NCBI GenBank assembly: GCA_903827375.1 | Contig: CAIKHZ010000015.1 | Coordinates: 1 to 56,577 of the forward strand | Direction: 5' to 3' | Origin: Akkermansiaceae bacterium | GTDB taxonomy: Bacteria > Verrucomicrobiota > Verrucomicrobiia > Verrucomicrobiales > Akkermansiaceae | Length of the DNA: 56,577 nt | In this document: in pieces, positions 44,894 to 54,400 of the stretch | How positions within the stretch are numbered: position 1 is the stretch's first letter | Layout: each line of letters begins with the position of its first letter | Translations under genes and position numbers: made by a program | Notes under the pieces: generated by a model | The model's database searches: none | Told to the model about the DNA's origin: nothing | The model's input: the letters and a program-made list of their open reading frames with translations, nothing else

Positions 44894-46147
44894 ATGAAAA
44901 GAAAATCCATACTATTGATAGCCAGTGCCGGCATGCTGCATGCCGGGAATACAGAACCTACGGTGCAGGTGCAGGTGCCTGCTGCCGATAGCAAGTGGAT
45001 AACCCCGCTCTTAGACATTCGAGCCCGCTACGAGTACGCGGGTGTTGACGGGAAGGATCCATCGACGGCATTGACCCTACGGGAGCGCATCGGGTTGAAA
45101 ACGAAGGCATGGAACGGCTTCAGCGGCTTGGTGGAGGGTGAATTCACCGAAGTGCTTGGGGCGGACTACAATAGCGGTGCCGGGCCACAGGCCTATCCAT
45201 CAGATCGGGCCAATTCGGTGATAGCCGATCCGCGCAATGCCGAGCTCAACCAGGCGTTTCTCCAATACGATGGGTTTGATACGGTTGCTAGAGTCGGCCG
45301 GCAGCGTCTTATATATGACAATGCCGCATTCATCGGCAATAGCGGCTGGCGGCAAAACGAGCAAACATTTGATGCAATCTCTTTAAGCAACAAATCCATC
45401 GATGGACTGACGCTGAAGTATGCCCACCTCACCCAGGTGAACAGGATTTACGGGAGTGAGGCGAACTCAGCGCTCACCACGGCACCGCTGTTTGACAACG
45501 TCGCGGATGTGTCTGCCAACGTCAATCTGTTCAACGCATCGTACACCGGCATCAACGGGCTGACGCTCGGCGGCTACGCCTATCTCATGGATTTTGAACA
45601 CAAGCGGAATTGGGATAACAACACGTTCGGTGTGAGCGCGAAGGGGGACGTGATGGATTTGACGCTGTATGGTGAAGTTGCGGTGCAGGACCGTTCGGGA
45701 TTGGCCGCGGATGGGCAGGCGTTTTACGGGCACTTTACGGCCACTAAGAAGATAGGCGACCAGACACTGGTGCTCGGGCTGGAAGAACTCGGCGCGGGAT
45801 TCAAGACGCCGCTGGCGACGGTGCATACGTTCAATGGCTACGCCGACGCGTTCATTGGCGGGCGGATCGAGGGTAACCACCACGGATTGACCGATGTGTA
45901 TATCTCGCACGCATTGCCGATATGCTATGGCATACAGTGGACGAATGCGCTGCATGCATATGGCGACGATGAGATCTCGACGGGCTATGGCTGGGAGGTT
46001 GACTCGGTGTTATCCAAGAAATTTGACGATCACTTCAGCTCCATTGTCAAATTCTCATTGTTTGAATCCAATGGAGCGGCGTTTGTCGGCAGCACCGGCT
46101 TGCCCACAACGACCCGGCTCTCCATGGAACTGGACTACACGTTCTAA
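44894..46147 (+). CDS. Outer-membrane porin-like beta-barrel in the nar cluster
   Basis: This is a 417-residue protein with a short signal peptide (MKRKSILLIASAGMLHAG). The body is a beta-barrel ending in the aromatic motif SMELDYTF. The repeated pattern (LTLRERIGLKTKAWNGFSGL, VARVGRQRLIYDNAAFIGNS, GWRQNEQTFDAI) resembles alginate-export-type porins. The start at 44894 is chosen from the signal peptide; the frame is open from 44771. Its place between narK and moeA suggests passage of nitrate, nitrite or molybdate across the outer membrane. No selectivity can be read from sequence. Confidence 0.7.
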   Translation: MKRKSILLIASAGMLHAGNTEPTVQVQVPAADSKWITPLLDIRARYEYAGVDGKDPSTALTLRERIGLKTKAWNGFSGLVEGEFTEVLGADYNSGAGPQAYPSDRANSVIADPRNAELNQAFLQYDGFDTVARVGRQRLIYDNAAFIGNSGWRQNEQTFDAISLSNKSIDGLTLKYAHLTQVNRIYGSEANSALTTAPLFDNVADVSANVNLFNASYTGINGLTLGGYAYLMDFEHKRNWDNNTFGVSAKGDVMDLTLYGEVAVQDRSGLAADGQAFYGHFTATKKIGDQTLVLGLEELGAGFKTPLATVHTFNGYADAFIGGRIEGNHHGLTDVYISHALPICYGIQWTNALHAYGDDEISTGYGWEVDSVLSKKFDDHFSSIVKFSLFESNGAAFVGSTGLPTTTRLSMELDYTF

Positions 46148-46151
46148 CGAT

Positions 46152-47354
46152 GTGAGCCTGTTGCCTTTCAGCGATGCCAGGAGCCGGCTGCTTGGTGCAG
46201 TGACGCCGATGGCAGCTGAACGTGTGCCCATCTGGGAGGCTGCTGGCCGGGTTCTGCGCGAGCCGCTGGTGGCCGACCGCATGCAGCCGCCATTCGACCG
46301 GGTGATGATGGATGGCTTCGCCTTGCGTGCAGCGGAATGGGGCAGGTTGTCGGGCTTTCAGGTGACTGGGGTCGGGCACGCGGGGCAAGTGGCTGCGCTG
46401 CTGCCGTTAGGGGCGGGGAATTGCATCGAGGTGATGACCGGGGCGAGTTTGCCATTGGGTAGTGACTGCGTGGTGCCAATCGAGCAGGTGGAGAGGCGCT
46501 GCGGGGCTGACATCTGGTTTGCAGCGGATGAGCCTCCGCAGCCGGGGGGATTTGTGCACAAGGCTGGCAGTGATGTTGAGAGCGGGCGGCAGTTGGTTTT
46601 GCCAGGTCGTCTAATCGGCGCGCGGGAAATTGGAGTGGCCGCCTCATTCGGCTACTCGACCCTTGCGGTGGCCAAACCGCCCCGCATCGCCATTGTTGCT
46701 ACCGGAGACGAGTTGGTGTCAATCGACGCCCGTCCATTGCCGCATCAAATCCGTCAATCCAATGGTCACGCGATCGCGGCAGCGTTGCGAGTGGCGGGCT
46801 ATCCGGCCGGTGGGGTGACCTTGTTAGGTGATGATGAGGTGGTGGCCGCGAGGGTGCTGGATGGGCTCATGGAAGTGCATGACTGGTTAATCCTAAGTGG
46901 TGCGGTGTCCAAGGGTGCGAGGGATTTCGTGCCTGAGACGCTCGAGCGCTTAGGGTGCCGACGGCTGTTTCACGGCGTGGCGCAGCGTCCCGGCAAACCG
47001 ATGGGCTGTTGGATCGGACCGGCCGGTCAGATGCTTCTTGCCTTGCCGGGCAATCCGGTGTCGGCGCTTACCACCTTGCATGTATTGGCGCTGGCCGCAC
47101 TGGATCATGCAGCGGGCCGCAGCAGCGGGCGCACATGCCAGGTGATCATGGAAGGATCGGTGCCCTGGCATGTGCGCTTGACGACTCACCTGCCGGTTCT
47201 AATCAATGCTGCCGGACTTGCCCAAGCGGTGCCTCCGTCCAACAGCGGGGATTTCGCAGGTTTGCTCAGCAGCAGCGGTTGTGTTACCTTGCCGCCCATG
47301 CCGGAACGCCTGCAGCCGCTACCACAATCCTATGCTTTTCTCCCCTGGCTATGA
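46152..47354 (+). CDS. moeA: Molybdopterin molybdenumtransferase MoeA
   Basis: This is a 400-residue MoeA. Conserved blocks are PPFDRVMMDGFALRAAEW near residue 40, GNCIEVMTGASLPLGSDCVV near 95, the MPT-binding domain (IAIVATGDELV, HQIRQSNGHAI, LILSGAVSKGARDFV), and GKPMGCWIGPAGQMLLALPG NPVSA. It inserts molybdate into adenylated molybdopterin. The start is a GTG at 46152, 4 nt after the porin stop. The frame is open upstream but overlaps the porin. It shares a 4-nt ATGA overlap with moaC. Confidence 0.93.
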   Translation: MSLLPFSDARSRLLGAVTPMAAERVPIWEAAGRVLREPLVADRMQPPFDRVMMDGFALRAAEWGRLSGFQVTGVGHAGQVAALLPLGAGNCIEVMTGASLPLGSDCVVPIEQVERRCGADIWFAADEPPQPGGFVHKAGSDVESGRQLVLPGRLIGAREIGVAASFGYSTLAVAKPPRIAIVATGDELVSIDARPLPHQIRQSNGHAIAAALRVAGYPAGGVTLLGDDEVVAARVLDGLMEVHDWLILSGAVSKGARDFVPETLERLGCRRLFHGVAQRPGKPMGCWIGPAGQMLLALPGNPVSALTTLHVLALAALDHAAGRSSGRTCQVIMEGSVPWHVRLTTHLPVLINAAGLAQAVPPSNSGDFAGLLSSSGCVTLPPMPERLQPLPQSYAFLPWL

Positions 47355-47848
47355 ATCCCATGAACCCTAACCTAACCACCCTGACCCATGTTCGCGATGG
47401 CAAGCCGACCATGGTGGATGTGGCAGACAAGCCGGAGACCCGCCGCAGTGCGATTGCCGAGGCGGTGGTAGAGCTTGGCGCGGAGGTAATGGCCCGGTTT
47501 TCTAACAATGAAATCCAAGGCCCCAAGGGCCCGGTGTTGCAGACGGCTATCATTGCAGCGACCATGGCGGTGAAGCAAACCAGCACGCTCATTCCCTTTT
47601 GTCATCCGCTGCTGCTTGAAAACTGCGAGGTGCGAATCGAAGCCACCGCCACCGGGGTGAGGATTCACTGCGAGGTGTGCTGCACCGGCAAGACCGGCGT
47701 GGAGATGGAGGCGATGACCGGAGCCTCAGCCGCCGCCCTAACTATTTATGATATGACAAAGGCCATCAACAAGGGCGTCGTCATCCAATCCGTTCGATTG
47801 CTATCAAAAACAGGAGGGAAGTCCGGCGACTACCAATGCTCACCGTAA
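47351..47848 (+). CDS. moaC: Cyclic pyranopterin monophosphate synthase MoaC
   Basis: This is a 165-residue MoaC. It shows THVRDGKPTMVDVADKPET at the N-terminus, the active-site region TSTLIPFCHPLLLENCEV (about 77-94), and the C-terminal GVEMEAMTGASAAALTIYDM with the catalytic aspartate. It turns the MoaA product into cPMP. The ATG overlaps the moeA stop by 4 nt. A second ATG three codons later is also possible. The 3' end overlaps mobA by 13 nt. Confidence 0.96.
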   Translation: MNPMNPNLTTLTHVRDGKPTMVDVADKPETRRSAIAEAVVELGAEVMARFSNNEIQGPKGPVLQTAIIAATMAVKQTSTLIPFCHPLLLENCEVRIEATATGVRIHCEVCCTGKTGVEMEAMTGASAAALTIYDMTKAINKGVVIQSVRLLSKTGGKSGDYQCSP

Positions 47849-48459
47849 GATCAATTAGCAACAGCGGGCAGGAGCTCTGCGGGCTGGTGTTGGCGGGAGG
47901 CCGCAGTTCGCGGATGGGATCGGACAAGGCGTCTCTGGTGCATGGGGATGGTCGGACCCTGGCCTTGCGCACCTATGAATTGTTAGGTGAGGCGGGTTGC
48001 CGGTGGGTCGCGCTTTCATTGCGGGCGGACCAGGATTTGCCCGCCGGGTTTGCCGGTGGCACGGTGCCAGCGCTCATTCGCGATCCAGCAGGGGCCAGCG
48101 CCGGGCCGCTCACCGGCATGCTGGCGGCGATGCGCAGTCGCCCCGAGGCGAATTGGTTGGTTGTTGCCTGTGATTTGCCGCGCTTGGATCTGGCGACGTT
48201 GCGGGCGCTCATCGGCAGTCAGTTGCCGGGTGACGTGTTGCTGGCGTATCGCAGTGAACACGACGGGCTGCCCGAGCCGTTGTGCGCCCTGTACGCGCCG
48301 GCAGCAGCGGAATTGCTGGAAGAAGCGATGGCGGCGGCGCTGCGCTGCCCGCGCAAGATTCTAATCAAGCACCAGTGCCGGCTGCTAGAACCGGTTAGTC
48401 CCGGTGCCTTGGATAACGCCAACACACCCGATGAATGGGAGGCCAGCCGCAATCCATGA
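47836..48459 (+). CDS. mobA: Molybdenum cofactor guanylyltransferase MobA
   Basis: This is a 207-residue nucleotidyltransferase with the N-terminal signature GLVLAGGRSSRMGSDKASL. The GTP/metal site is VVACDLPRLD near residue 113, and LPEPLCALY and LDNANTPDEW are at the expected places. It attaches GMP to molybdopterin to make bis-MGD, the cofactor form required by NarG, which fits its place in this operon. It overlaps moaC by 13 nt and moaD by 4 nt. Confidence 0.9.
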   Translation: MLTVRSISNSGQELCGLVLAGGRSSRMGSDKASLVHGDGRTLALRTYELLGEAGCRWVALSLRADQDLPAGFAGGTVPALIRDPAGASAGPLTGMLAAMRSRPEANWLVVACDLPRLDLATLRALIGSQLPGDVLLAYRSEHDGLPEPLCALYAPAAAELLEEAMAAALRCPRKILIKHQCRLLEPVSPGALDNANTPDEWEASRNP

Positions 48460-48707
48460 GCGCGTCCCAGACCTATCGGATATCATACTTCGGGGTGCTG
48501 GCCGAGCGCCGAGGCCTCAGGGAGGAATGGATTGCCTGCACGGGTGCCACACCGGCGGCGGTGTATGCGGAGCTGACTGCCATTCATGACCTAGGCATGT
48601 CCGCCGGACAGCTGCGGGTGGCGGTGAACGATGAGTTTTCCAGCTGGCAGCATGCCCTGCAACCCGGCGACACGCTCGCCTTCCTTCCTCCCATGTCGGG
48701 CGGATGA
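48456..48707 (+). CDS. moaD: Molybdopterin synthase sulfur carrier subunit MoaD
   Basis: This is an 83-residue ubiquitin-like protein ending in the thiocarboxylation tail Met-Ser-Gly-Gly (DTLAFLPPMSGG). The start ISYFGVLAERRGLREEW fits MoaD. The ATG at 48456 overlaps the mobA stop. The GG terminus is adenylated by MoeB, which is not in the window, and delivers sulfur for the dithiolene with MoaE, encoded 12 nt downstream. Confidence 0.92.
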   Translation: MSASQTYRISYFGVLAERRGLREEWIACTGATPAAVYAELTAIHDLGMSAGQLRVAVNDEFSSWQHALQPGDTLAFLPPMSGG

Positions 48708-48719
48708 TCTATCAAACAC

Positions 48720-49673
48720 ATGCCTGCCAAGATTCATTTTGCCATGTCCCCAGCAGCCATCGAGGTGGCGTTGCTGGCCGCCGCACTGGAGGACCCGGCC
48801 GCTGGTGCTGTGGTTACCTTCGAAGGGCGCGTGCGCAATCACAATGCCGGGCAACTCGTGACCGGGCTCGAGTACCAAGCATATCCGGCCCTTGCGAATA
48901 AGACCGGCCGGACCATCCTTGAGCAAGAGGCGCGCCAGCATGGATTGGCAGGTGCCTGCGCGGTGCACCGCTGCGGTGAACTGGGCATTGGCGACTTGGC
49001 TGTGTGGGTGGGAGTGGCCAGTGCGCATCGCGACGCCGCCTTCGCTGGGAGCCGTGCCATTCTTGATCGGCTCAAGCATGAACTGCCGATTTGGAAAAAG
49101 GAAAGCTATGTCGATGGCACATGCGCTTGGGTCGGCCCGGACAACGTGCAGACCGAAATGGCAGGCGCTGTCGAACGATTGCCCGAGATGGTGGCGGCAC
49201 TGCACGGAATCTATCTATCTGATGGGCACGATTTCCGCGGCCGCCACGGGCTGGACCGGCTGGACCATGGAATTGTTGAGGTCCGGCAGGTCGAGTGTGT
49301 TGCCGGGATGGGGCTGCGCGGCGATCGCTATTTCGGGCACCAGCCGGACTTCAAGGGGCAGGTGACGTTTTTTGACAAAGCCACTGTCGATGCTGTTAGA
49401 AAACACTTGGATGTAGCGGCGTTGCCAGCTGGGGCGTTTCGTCGCAATCTGTTGGTTAGCGGCGTGAATCTGGGTGAGTGGATCGGCAAGCGTTTCCGGT
49501 TCCAAGGCATCGAATTTGAGGGCTGCGAGGAATGCCGACCGTGTTACTGGATGGACACTGCCATCGGCGCGGGTATCGAGAGTTTTCTCAAAATCAACTG
49601 CGGTGGTGGTTTGCGAGCGCGGATTCTAACCGATGGTTTGTTGCGGGTGGACGCTCCAACCGAGGAGGCATGA
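48720..49673 (+). CDS. moaE: MoaE-MOSC fusion: molybdopterin synthase catalytic subunit with C-terminal MOSC domain
   Basis: This is a 317-residue protein of two domains. Residues 1-148 are MoaE: GAVVTFEGRVRNHNAG near 37-52, the subunit-interface segment LEYQAYPALA, the VASAHRDAAF block, and the active-site PIWKKE (lysines near 125). Residues about 155-315 are a MOSC domain (VECVAGMGLRGDRYFGHQ, FRRNLLVSGVNLGEW, GCEECRPCYWMDTAIG, GGGLRARILTDG). The cysteine of the CRPCYWMD segment is in the position used by MOSC sulfur carriers. It ends the Moco part of the operon. The MOSC half may bind sulfur, Moco or an intermediate; its role is not known. Confidence 0.9.
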   Translation: MPAKIHFAMSPAAIEVALLAAALEDPAAGAVVTFEGRVRNHNAGQLVTGLEYQAYPALANKTGRTILEQEARQHGLAGACAVHRCGELGIGDLAVWVGVASAHRDAAFAGSRAILDRLKHELPIWKKESYVDGTCAWVGPDNVQTEMAGAVERLPEMVAALHGIYLSDGHDFRGRHGLDRLDHGIVEVRQVECVAGMGLRGDRYFGHQPDFKGQVTFFDKATVDAVRKHLDVAALPAGAFRRNLLVSGVNLGEWIGKRFRFQGIEFEGCEECRPCYWMDTAIGAGIESFLKINCGGGLRARILTDGLLRVDAPTEEA

Positions 49674-49749
49674 GGTGCTGCCGCCTACCTGATGAGGCGA
49701 TCGAGGAATCCTGCGCGTTGCCCCCGGAGGGAGCGTATCTTCGGGAAGC

Positions 49750-49766
49750 GCCGCCATCTTGGCGGC
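49750..49766 (+). terminator. Hairpin after the nar/Moco operon
   Basis: GCCGCCA, loop TCT, TGGCGGC forms a perfect 7-bp GC-rich stem 76 nt after the last stop. There is no U-run, so it may be a processing or pause site rather than a classic intrinsic terminator. Confidence 0.35.
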
Positions 49767-49776
49767 AGGATTTGAT

Positions 49777-49837
49777 CATTGCGTGTTACTACTCAGGTAG
49801 CCTCATCACGAGGCGACCTGAGTAGTAACCATTGCGT
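49777..49837. mobile_element. 45-nt palindromic insertion flanked by 8-nt direct repeats (MITE-like)
   Basis: Bases 49785-49798 and 49816-49829 are perfect 14-nt inverted repeats (GTTACTACTCAGGT / ACCTGAGTAGTAAC). Inside, GCCTC (49800-49804) pairs with GAGGC (49810-49814) around the loop ATCAC. The whole 45-nt hairpin is bounded exactly by cattgcgt at 49777-49784 and again at 49830-49837. An exact direct repeat at both ends is the hallmark of a target-site duplication. It carries no gene. It may also serve as a terminator between the convergent transcripts. Confidence 0.65.
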
Positions 49838-49930
49838 AAACAATACCGGCCAGTTTGTGTGCTTCGGCGGTGGTCCCTACCGGCTAGCCCTTCATCCGGC
49901 GCAAGTTACCTCCCGTTTCGGTTTCCGGGG

Positions 49931-50842
49931 TTAGGCGAGGGCGTCGCGGCAGAATTTGACGGCGCGGGCGAGTTCGGCCATGCGGGTGGAGCCGGCGGGC
50001 ACTTGGTATTCGAATTCGAGGGTTGCCTGGATATTCCATTGGTTATCGCGGATCAGGCGCAGGACCTCGACGATGGGGGTATCGCCCTCGCCGAATGGGG
50101 TGTTAGGTCCATTCTTCAGTTTGCGGTCCTTGACGTGGACGTGTGAGATGCGCTCGTGGTACTGTTTGATGAAGGGCACGGGCGAGATATTGTTGCCGGC
50201 AACGAAATGCCCGAGATCCACGTTTGCACCGTGGAACTTGGCGAAAGTGAATGCCTTTTCCCAGTGTGCCGGGGTGGTGGCTGCGTGGCCGTGATATGCG
50301 ACCATGAATTGGTGCTTGTCGGCAAAGCTTCCGATGCGTTTGAGGTCGGCATCCTGCAGGGAGATCTCCGAGGAAATAGCCCGGCCGCCGAGCGCCTTGG
50401 CCAAGGCAAAAACGTAATCCAATTCTTCATCCGCCATCTTGAACAGTCCGTCCACTTTGACAATCTCGATGGGCACGCCCGCGGCTTCATACTTCTGGCG
50501 GAAGTCCTTCACTCGATCAAGGGAAACCGATTTGCGCCACTCGGCGAGTTTATCAGCTTTGGCGGGCGCTCCTAGAAATGCTTCCACCGGTTGGGTTCTC
50601 AACTCAACGCCACTGAGGCCAAGCTCGGCACAATTCTTGAGGATCTCGTCGCCGCTCATGAGCGGATTGCCGAAGCTGTAGGGGACGTTGAGGCCGATTC
50701 TAACGCCGGGCAACTTCGGAGGCACCGCCGCTGGGGCAGGCGCGTCGGCGGCGCTGAGCCGGTTCATCACGGATAGCAAACCTGCGGTGGGCAGGGCGGC
50801 CAAGGTAAGTTTGGCAAATTCACGACGAGTTTGGGATTTCAT
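49931..50842 (-). CDS. Secreted sugar phosphate isomerase/epimerase-like TIM-barrel protein
   Basis: This is a 303-residue protein. It has a twin-arginine signal (MKSQTRREFAKLTLAALPTA) and then an AP-endonuclease-2 type TIM barrel: LGLSGVELRTQPVEAFLG, FMVAYHGHAATTP with a metal-ligand histidine, ANVDLGHFVAGN, ISHVHVKDRKLKNG and ATLEFEYQVP. These His/Asp/Glu positions form the metal site in xylose-isomerase-like proteins. The frame extends to 50926, but the Tat signal fixes the start at 50842. Such exported isomerase-like proteins are numerous in Verrucomicrobiota and Planctomycetota. The substrate is unknown. It is monocistronic here and convergent with the nar/Moco operon. Confidence 0.85.
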   Translation of the reverse strand: MKSQTRREFAKLTLAALPTAGLLSVMNRLSAADAPAPAAVPPKLPGVRIGLNVPYSFGNPLMSGDEILKNCAELGLSGVELRTQPVEAFLGAPAKADKLAEWRKSVSLDRVKDFRQKYEAAGVPIEIVKVDGLFKMADEELDYVFALAKALGGRAISSEISLQDADLKRIGSFADKHQFMVAYHGHAATTPAHWEKAFTFAKFHGANVDLGHFVAGNNISPVPFIKQYHERISHVHVKDRKLKNGPNTPFGEGDTPIVEVLRLIRDNQWNIQATLEFEYQVPAGSTRMAELARAVKFCRDALA

Positions 50843-50949
50843 ATACCTGTTGGATCTGGGGTGGAATAGGGGTTCGTTGTTCCTTACGCTCTGTTTAGCG
50901 GGTATTGCCCGCGGCTCCAAGCGCATTCCTCAAAATTTTACCATTGGGT

Positions 50950-51363
50950 GATTCCCCCCCCTGCCGTGCCCCAGAGTCCTTGAACCTAGATTCCTCGTGA
51001 AATTACGACCAAAGCGGCACCAAACTAGGATCAAAGCGTGGAACGCAGGAAGCCGTGATCACGGCGGCACTCTCAATGCCTAAGGCACATACTGTCATGG
51101 CCGGAGGCAAATATCGCCCTAACATCTACGATGTGAATTGGGTAAAGTGCCACAATGTCCATTCGGCCATCAACAAGAACTCCCGGCTGGTATGCCCGAA
51201 GCCTTCTGCCGACGCTGCTCACCAATGTTGGGGTGTGCCCCTGCCGTGGCGATCATCTACGCACTGCCCGCGCCGCTGAAGTTGCCCCTCCAGAATCTTG
51301 TCCTGATGTTCTGCGCTCTGCTGTTAGCCCATCTCAACGTCCGCAGCTGAGGACGACAGCCGC
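50950..51363. other. Intergenic region without a convincing gene
   Basis: About 410 nt lie between the start of the sugar-isomerase gene and the terminator of the giant protein gene. Several plus-strand frames of 70-115 codons overlap each other. One (51138-51350) ends in a hydrophobic stretch (LQNLVLMFCALLLAHLN) and has several cysteines, so a decayed small membrane protein is possible. I see no intact family. Confidence 0.4.
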
Positions 51364-51398
51364 AAAAAAGGTGGCACCCCGGAACGGGATGCCACCTT
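51364..51398 (-). terminator. Intrinsic terminator of the giant LamG-like protein gene
   Basis: On the minus strand the stem AAGGTGGCA-x-CCCG / CGGG-x-TGCCACCTT (9 plus 4 bp with one mismatch, 3-nt loop) is followed by TTTTTT. It lies 47 nt after the stop at 51445. Confidence 0.85.
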
Positions 51399-51444
51399 GG
51401 CGATGTGGGCTTTGTCTGTCAGTTGGGACGCTGTGCCTTGGTGA

Positions 51445-54400
51445 CTACGGAACCACTGTCAGGCGGCAGAACTTCTTGCCTGCTCCGCTTGGCAAAGTGT
51501 AGATCACGTGCCCCGGGCTACTCACCGTGTCAACGTCGGCCGGATTGGCAGCCGCCCAGTTGACGAGGTCGCTGGAGACTTGCACGCCGAAGGATGTGAC
51601 CGCATTGGCGTGCGGCCAATTCACCTTGCCAAGGACCACACCGGGATTGGTGGCGATGCCGTTCTTGCCCATGAAGTAGGCGATTCCGTTTTGCACCCCG
51701 TCATGGTTGTAGTCCAGGTTGGCGGCTTGGCCACCGGCATAGGTGGCGGCCCAGTCGCTGTAGCCACCTGCGGCAATCACCCCGCCTTGGTAGTGGGCCA
51801 GGACTTCCGGCCCGCTGAGGGCGCGGTTGTAGAGCGCCACATCTTGGATATTGCAGGCAGCGGAGGTATTGCCGTTGCGCGAACCGATCGTGAAGCCGGG
51901 CTGGGTGGCACTGGCTTGCACATAGCTTGCGCTTGCAGTGGCATTTGAGACGCCGTTCACATACATGCTCATCGTGGTGCCATCGTAAGTGGCGACCACA
52001 TGATAAACATTGCCAATGACCAAGTCGGTCGAGCTTTGGATCGTCCCATTGTTATTACCCGGAATCCCGTACGTGAATTGGAACCTGTTGGCTGCGTTAT
52101 TCCGTTGGAATGCATAGCCAAGGCGGTTTGCAGCGGGGCTGCCGCTGCGGTCCTGCAGGGACACGAGATACTGAGCAGTGCCCGTGTTGAGATGCTTGTA
52201 CCAAAATTCCACAGTGAATTGAGGCGGATTGAGACTGGAGTTATAGGGGATTCCAGTGTTGCCGCCAGCGGCCGTTGTGGCGCTGGTGAACAAGACACTC
52301 GGCTGCCCGTCGGTGCTCCTCAGTGACTCCTGATTGAGGGTGTAGGTCCCGCCATAGGTGATGTTGTTGGATCCCGAAACATCCAAAGCCGTGGTGCCAC
52401 TGGTTTCATTCAGAGGCCAGTAGGACACCGGTCCGGATGCCTTCACCAGCGTCTCGTAAGCCGTGCCAGCTGTGGCCACCAAAGTCAACGTGGTGCCGAT
52501 ATGGTCAGGAGCCGCGCCGAGCATGAGCCCGTTGCCCGCATAACTGTAGGTGATGGTATGCGCACCAAGCGGAATGCCCGCAATCGGGAAGGCGAGCGAA
52601 AACGCCCCGGCACTGCCGCTAATGCTGGTCGTCTGGGTCACTCCGTTGATGCTGACATGGACGAGTTCGCCGGCAGCCGCAAAAGCCGCGCCGCCGTTGC
52701 TCACCGTGCCGCCCAACGTCACGGTTGGATAGCCACCGACCACGCGGGTCGGGCTCGGAGTCACATTGCCGATGATGGCCGGAGAGCTCACCGCTAGCAT
52801 CGTGCTGGTATTGTCCGGGGCCGAGGCGAGTGTGATCCAATTGCCTCCATAACTGTAAGTGATCGGGTAGTTGATGCCGCCGATGAGCGAGGCGGTCGGG
52901 AATGCGACCGAGAATGAGCCTCCGCCGCCTAGCGGAGTGTATTCGGTCACCCCGTTGATCGTGACGGAGACGGCTTCACCCTGAGTCGGATAGATCGAGT
53001 TGCTGGCATCACACACCGTGCCGCTCAGAGTCACCGTGGGAGTGCCGGCCGCAATCGTTTGGCTCGATGTCACACCGCTGATGAGGGCACCGGGAATGGC
53101 GACGCTCATGTCGTGCAGGGCATAGCCGTTGAAGACAATTTCGCTGTCCGTGGGGTAACTGCCGGCTTGTCTGGTGACCACCGCATTGGCCACCGTGTCG
53201 GTAGCCACCCAAGTGAATGCAAAAACCCTAGCAGGGGCGGAGTTCGGAGCCAGCGCCACGGATGGGCTGCCTTCCACCGAGATATTGCCGCCCCGCGGAC
53301 TGGTCGTGATCCACTGCAGCCGATAGGTGTGGCCGGGGGTCAACCCGGGAATATCCAAATGCGAGGCATTCACCGAACTCCAGATGTATTCACGCATCAG
53401 TTTGCCATAGTCCGTGGCGTCGGTGAGTTGAGAAGCCGATCCTGCACTGTTGCTGTCTGTGTTCGTGCTCTGACCGCCACCGCCCCACGCGCCGCTGCCG
53501 TACCCGGTCATGTGGCTTGTCGATGTGCCAAAGACCAGTCCGTTCGGGAGCGTGACTGCGGTCACCCCGCTTGCGCCGACGTGATTGGCTTCGACCAAGG
53601 TGCCGTCATTGAGGATTTCCCTGCCGTCACCGGTGGCTGCCGTCACGTCTAGGATTGTGATGGCGGTGCCAAGGGGCGAGATGTACCTGATGACGATGGT
53701 ATAGTCGCTGGTGATCAGCCCATCCGACGAGGTGACGATGCAGTGCAGCGGCAAGCCTGTGCCGTTGATCGGAGTGACACCGGATGCAAACGGACTGCCG
53801 TTGACCGTGGCGGTCGCACCATCGGAGAGCGTGAAGCTGGGCTGGAGGGCCGACACATCCGAACCGATGTTGGCATTGATGACGACCGAGCGTCTCGCCT
53901 GATCAATCGCCACCGTCATGCCGGTGACGGCAAAGCTGCGAACCAACGCCTGGGGCGATGTGTCCGGATAGGTCGTAAGCAAGCCGTACTTGGCAGCCAG
54001 ATAGGCCCCCATAGCGGCCTCGTCAGCGGCAGACAAGGTGGTTTCGAAACCGATCATTTCGGCGATGTCCATTTCGGCACCACTCAAGGTTTCGGTGCGG
54101 CCGATGTTATAAAAGGGATAGGCAGCTAGGTTGGCGGCGCTTGCGCCAGTGTTCGCCACAATCTTGAGCAGCATGTAGTCGGTGATAGGTGCCAGCTCGA
54201 AGCCCCCACGAGGCATACTGCCGCGACTGCTGGAGACAGCGCTGCCATTTCTGGAAACCGCGGCGGGGAGTTGGTCATCCCAGAATCCTGAGTAACCGCT
54301 GTAGAGATTGTGGCTCGATGCCCGGACAGAGAGAAAGTCCACGGATCTGCGGCCGAGGAACGAACCGGAGCCGACCCATGCGGGATTCGGCGAGCGCACC

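Noticed and set aside
51055-51502. Overlapping plus-strand frames of 70-115 codons
   Set aside because: Three frames overlap without a dominant one, and one runs through the terminator hairpin into the giant gene. None matches a family I know.
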